64,000 bases of DNA from Pseudomonas fulva NBRC 16637 = DSM 17717 (GTDB lineage Bacteria; Pseudomonadota; Gammaproteobacteria; Pseudomonadales; Pseudomonadaceae): positions 24,991 to 88,990 of the forward strand of contig NZ_BBIQ01000021.1 of assembly GCF_000730565.1 (NCBI RefSeq), in the 5' to 3' direction. The translations under genes were made by a program, and so were the position numbers. Below, one piece after another: positions 63,840 to 64,000 of the stretch. How positions within the stretch are numbered: position 1 is the stretch's first letter; each line of letters opens with the position of its first letter. The notes below the pieces were generated by a model. That model was not told the DNA's origin. It did not search any database and saw only the letters and a list, made by a program, of their open reading frames with translations.

Positions 63840-64000
63840 CAACACAGATCGCGACTTCAGGAGGCCGAGCGCAGGGCTTGCGGAGGGAGGTGACGGGCAT
63901 GGATGCCCGTCAAGCGCTGGGCCCCAGGATGGGGCCTGCAGCGCGGTCCTCCCGGGAGCAAGCCCGGAGCGAGGGGACCCCGGAGCGTAGCGTAGGGGCC
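63840..64000. repeat. Structured repeat-like element, truncated by window edge
   Basis: Several nested hairpins: TGACGGGCAT / ATGCCCGTCA (63891-63912), GGCCCC / GGGGCC (63920-63936) and CCGGG / CCCGG near 63951-63966. A plus-strand frame from ATG 63899 reads MDARQALGPRMGPAARSSRE and continues open to the edge. I recall similar short frames ending in EGTPERSVG scattered in fluorescent Pseudomonas genomes and annotated as hypothetical proteins. This suggests a dispersed element and not a normal gene. Confidence 0.5.

Overview
The window is a chromosomal segment from a fluorescent Pseudomonas, most likely of the P. putida group. The evidence is the pyoverdine-maturation genes, the gltA / sdhCDAB-sucAB-lpdG-sucCD block, fabAB, the kdp operon, high GC, and a gene order that matches what I recall of the P. 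putida KT2440 chromosome. No rRNA, tRNA, CRISPR array, insertion sequence or prophage is visible. Nearly everything is vertically inherited core or near-core DNA.

Layout: (1) 1-9768, pyoverdine side-chain maturation and efflux: pvdN (cut by the left edge), pvdM, pvdP, opmQ, pvdT, pvdR and an FpvI-like ECF sigma gene. Three PvdS-type 'IS box' promoters with identical 16-nt spacing and one Fur-box-like site tie these genes to iron starvation. (2) 9921-15800, a degenerate receiver protein, an MHS-type MFS transporter, then ETF-ubiquinone oxidoreductase divergent from etfBA, with a PsrA-type palindrome beside the ETF-QO promoter. (3) 15875-21152, a solute-binding protein, two lipoproteins (DUF4398, OmpA-like), a MocR-type regulator with a two-site operator, and small envelope or metal-cluster proteins. 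(4) 21261-34230, the TCA-cycle block: gltA divergent from sdhCDAB, then sucAB-lpdG-sucCD, with structured leaders before sucA and before sucC. (5) 34637-43368, brnQ, a DUF599 membrane protein, a small lipoprotein, htpG behind a near-perfect sigma-32 promoter, a dienelactone hydrolase, an exported amidohydrolase, and fabA-fabB. (6) 43576-48508, an overlapping three-gene operon of TonB-dependent receptor, solute-binding protein and hybrid histidine kinase; this is the least understood unit here. (7) 48710-54778, gpsA, DUF4389, sixA, a small protein, two alpha/beta hydrolases, a DUF4892 protein with a coupled 20-codon leader ORF, and an AI-2E/PerM-family membrane protein. (8) 54913-62717, kdpFABC-kdpDE, followed by a convergent LysR regulator. 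(9) 63767-64000, a hexanucleotide tandem repeat and the start of a highly structured repeat-like element cut by the right edge.

The energy genes form one system. Citrate synthase, succinate dehydrogenase, 2-oxoglutarate dehydrogenase (with its E3) and succinyl-CoA synthetase cover half of the TCA cycle. ETF/ETF-QO feeds electrons from beta-oxidation into the quinone pool, and fabAB makes unsaturated fatty acids. The pvd genes oxidise and modify ferribactin to pyoverdine in the periplasm and then export or recycle it. kdp supplies high-affinity potassium uptake under its own two-component control. Functions are inferred from protein motifs and family knowledge; no database search was run.
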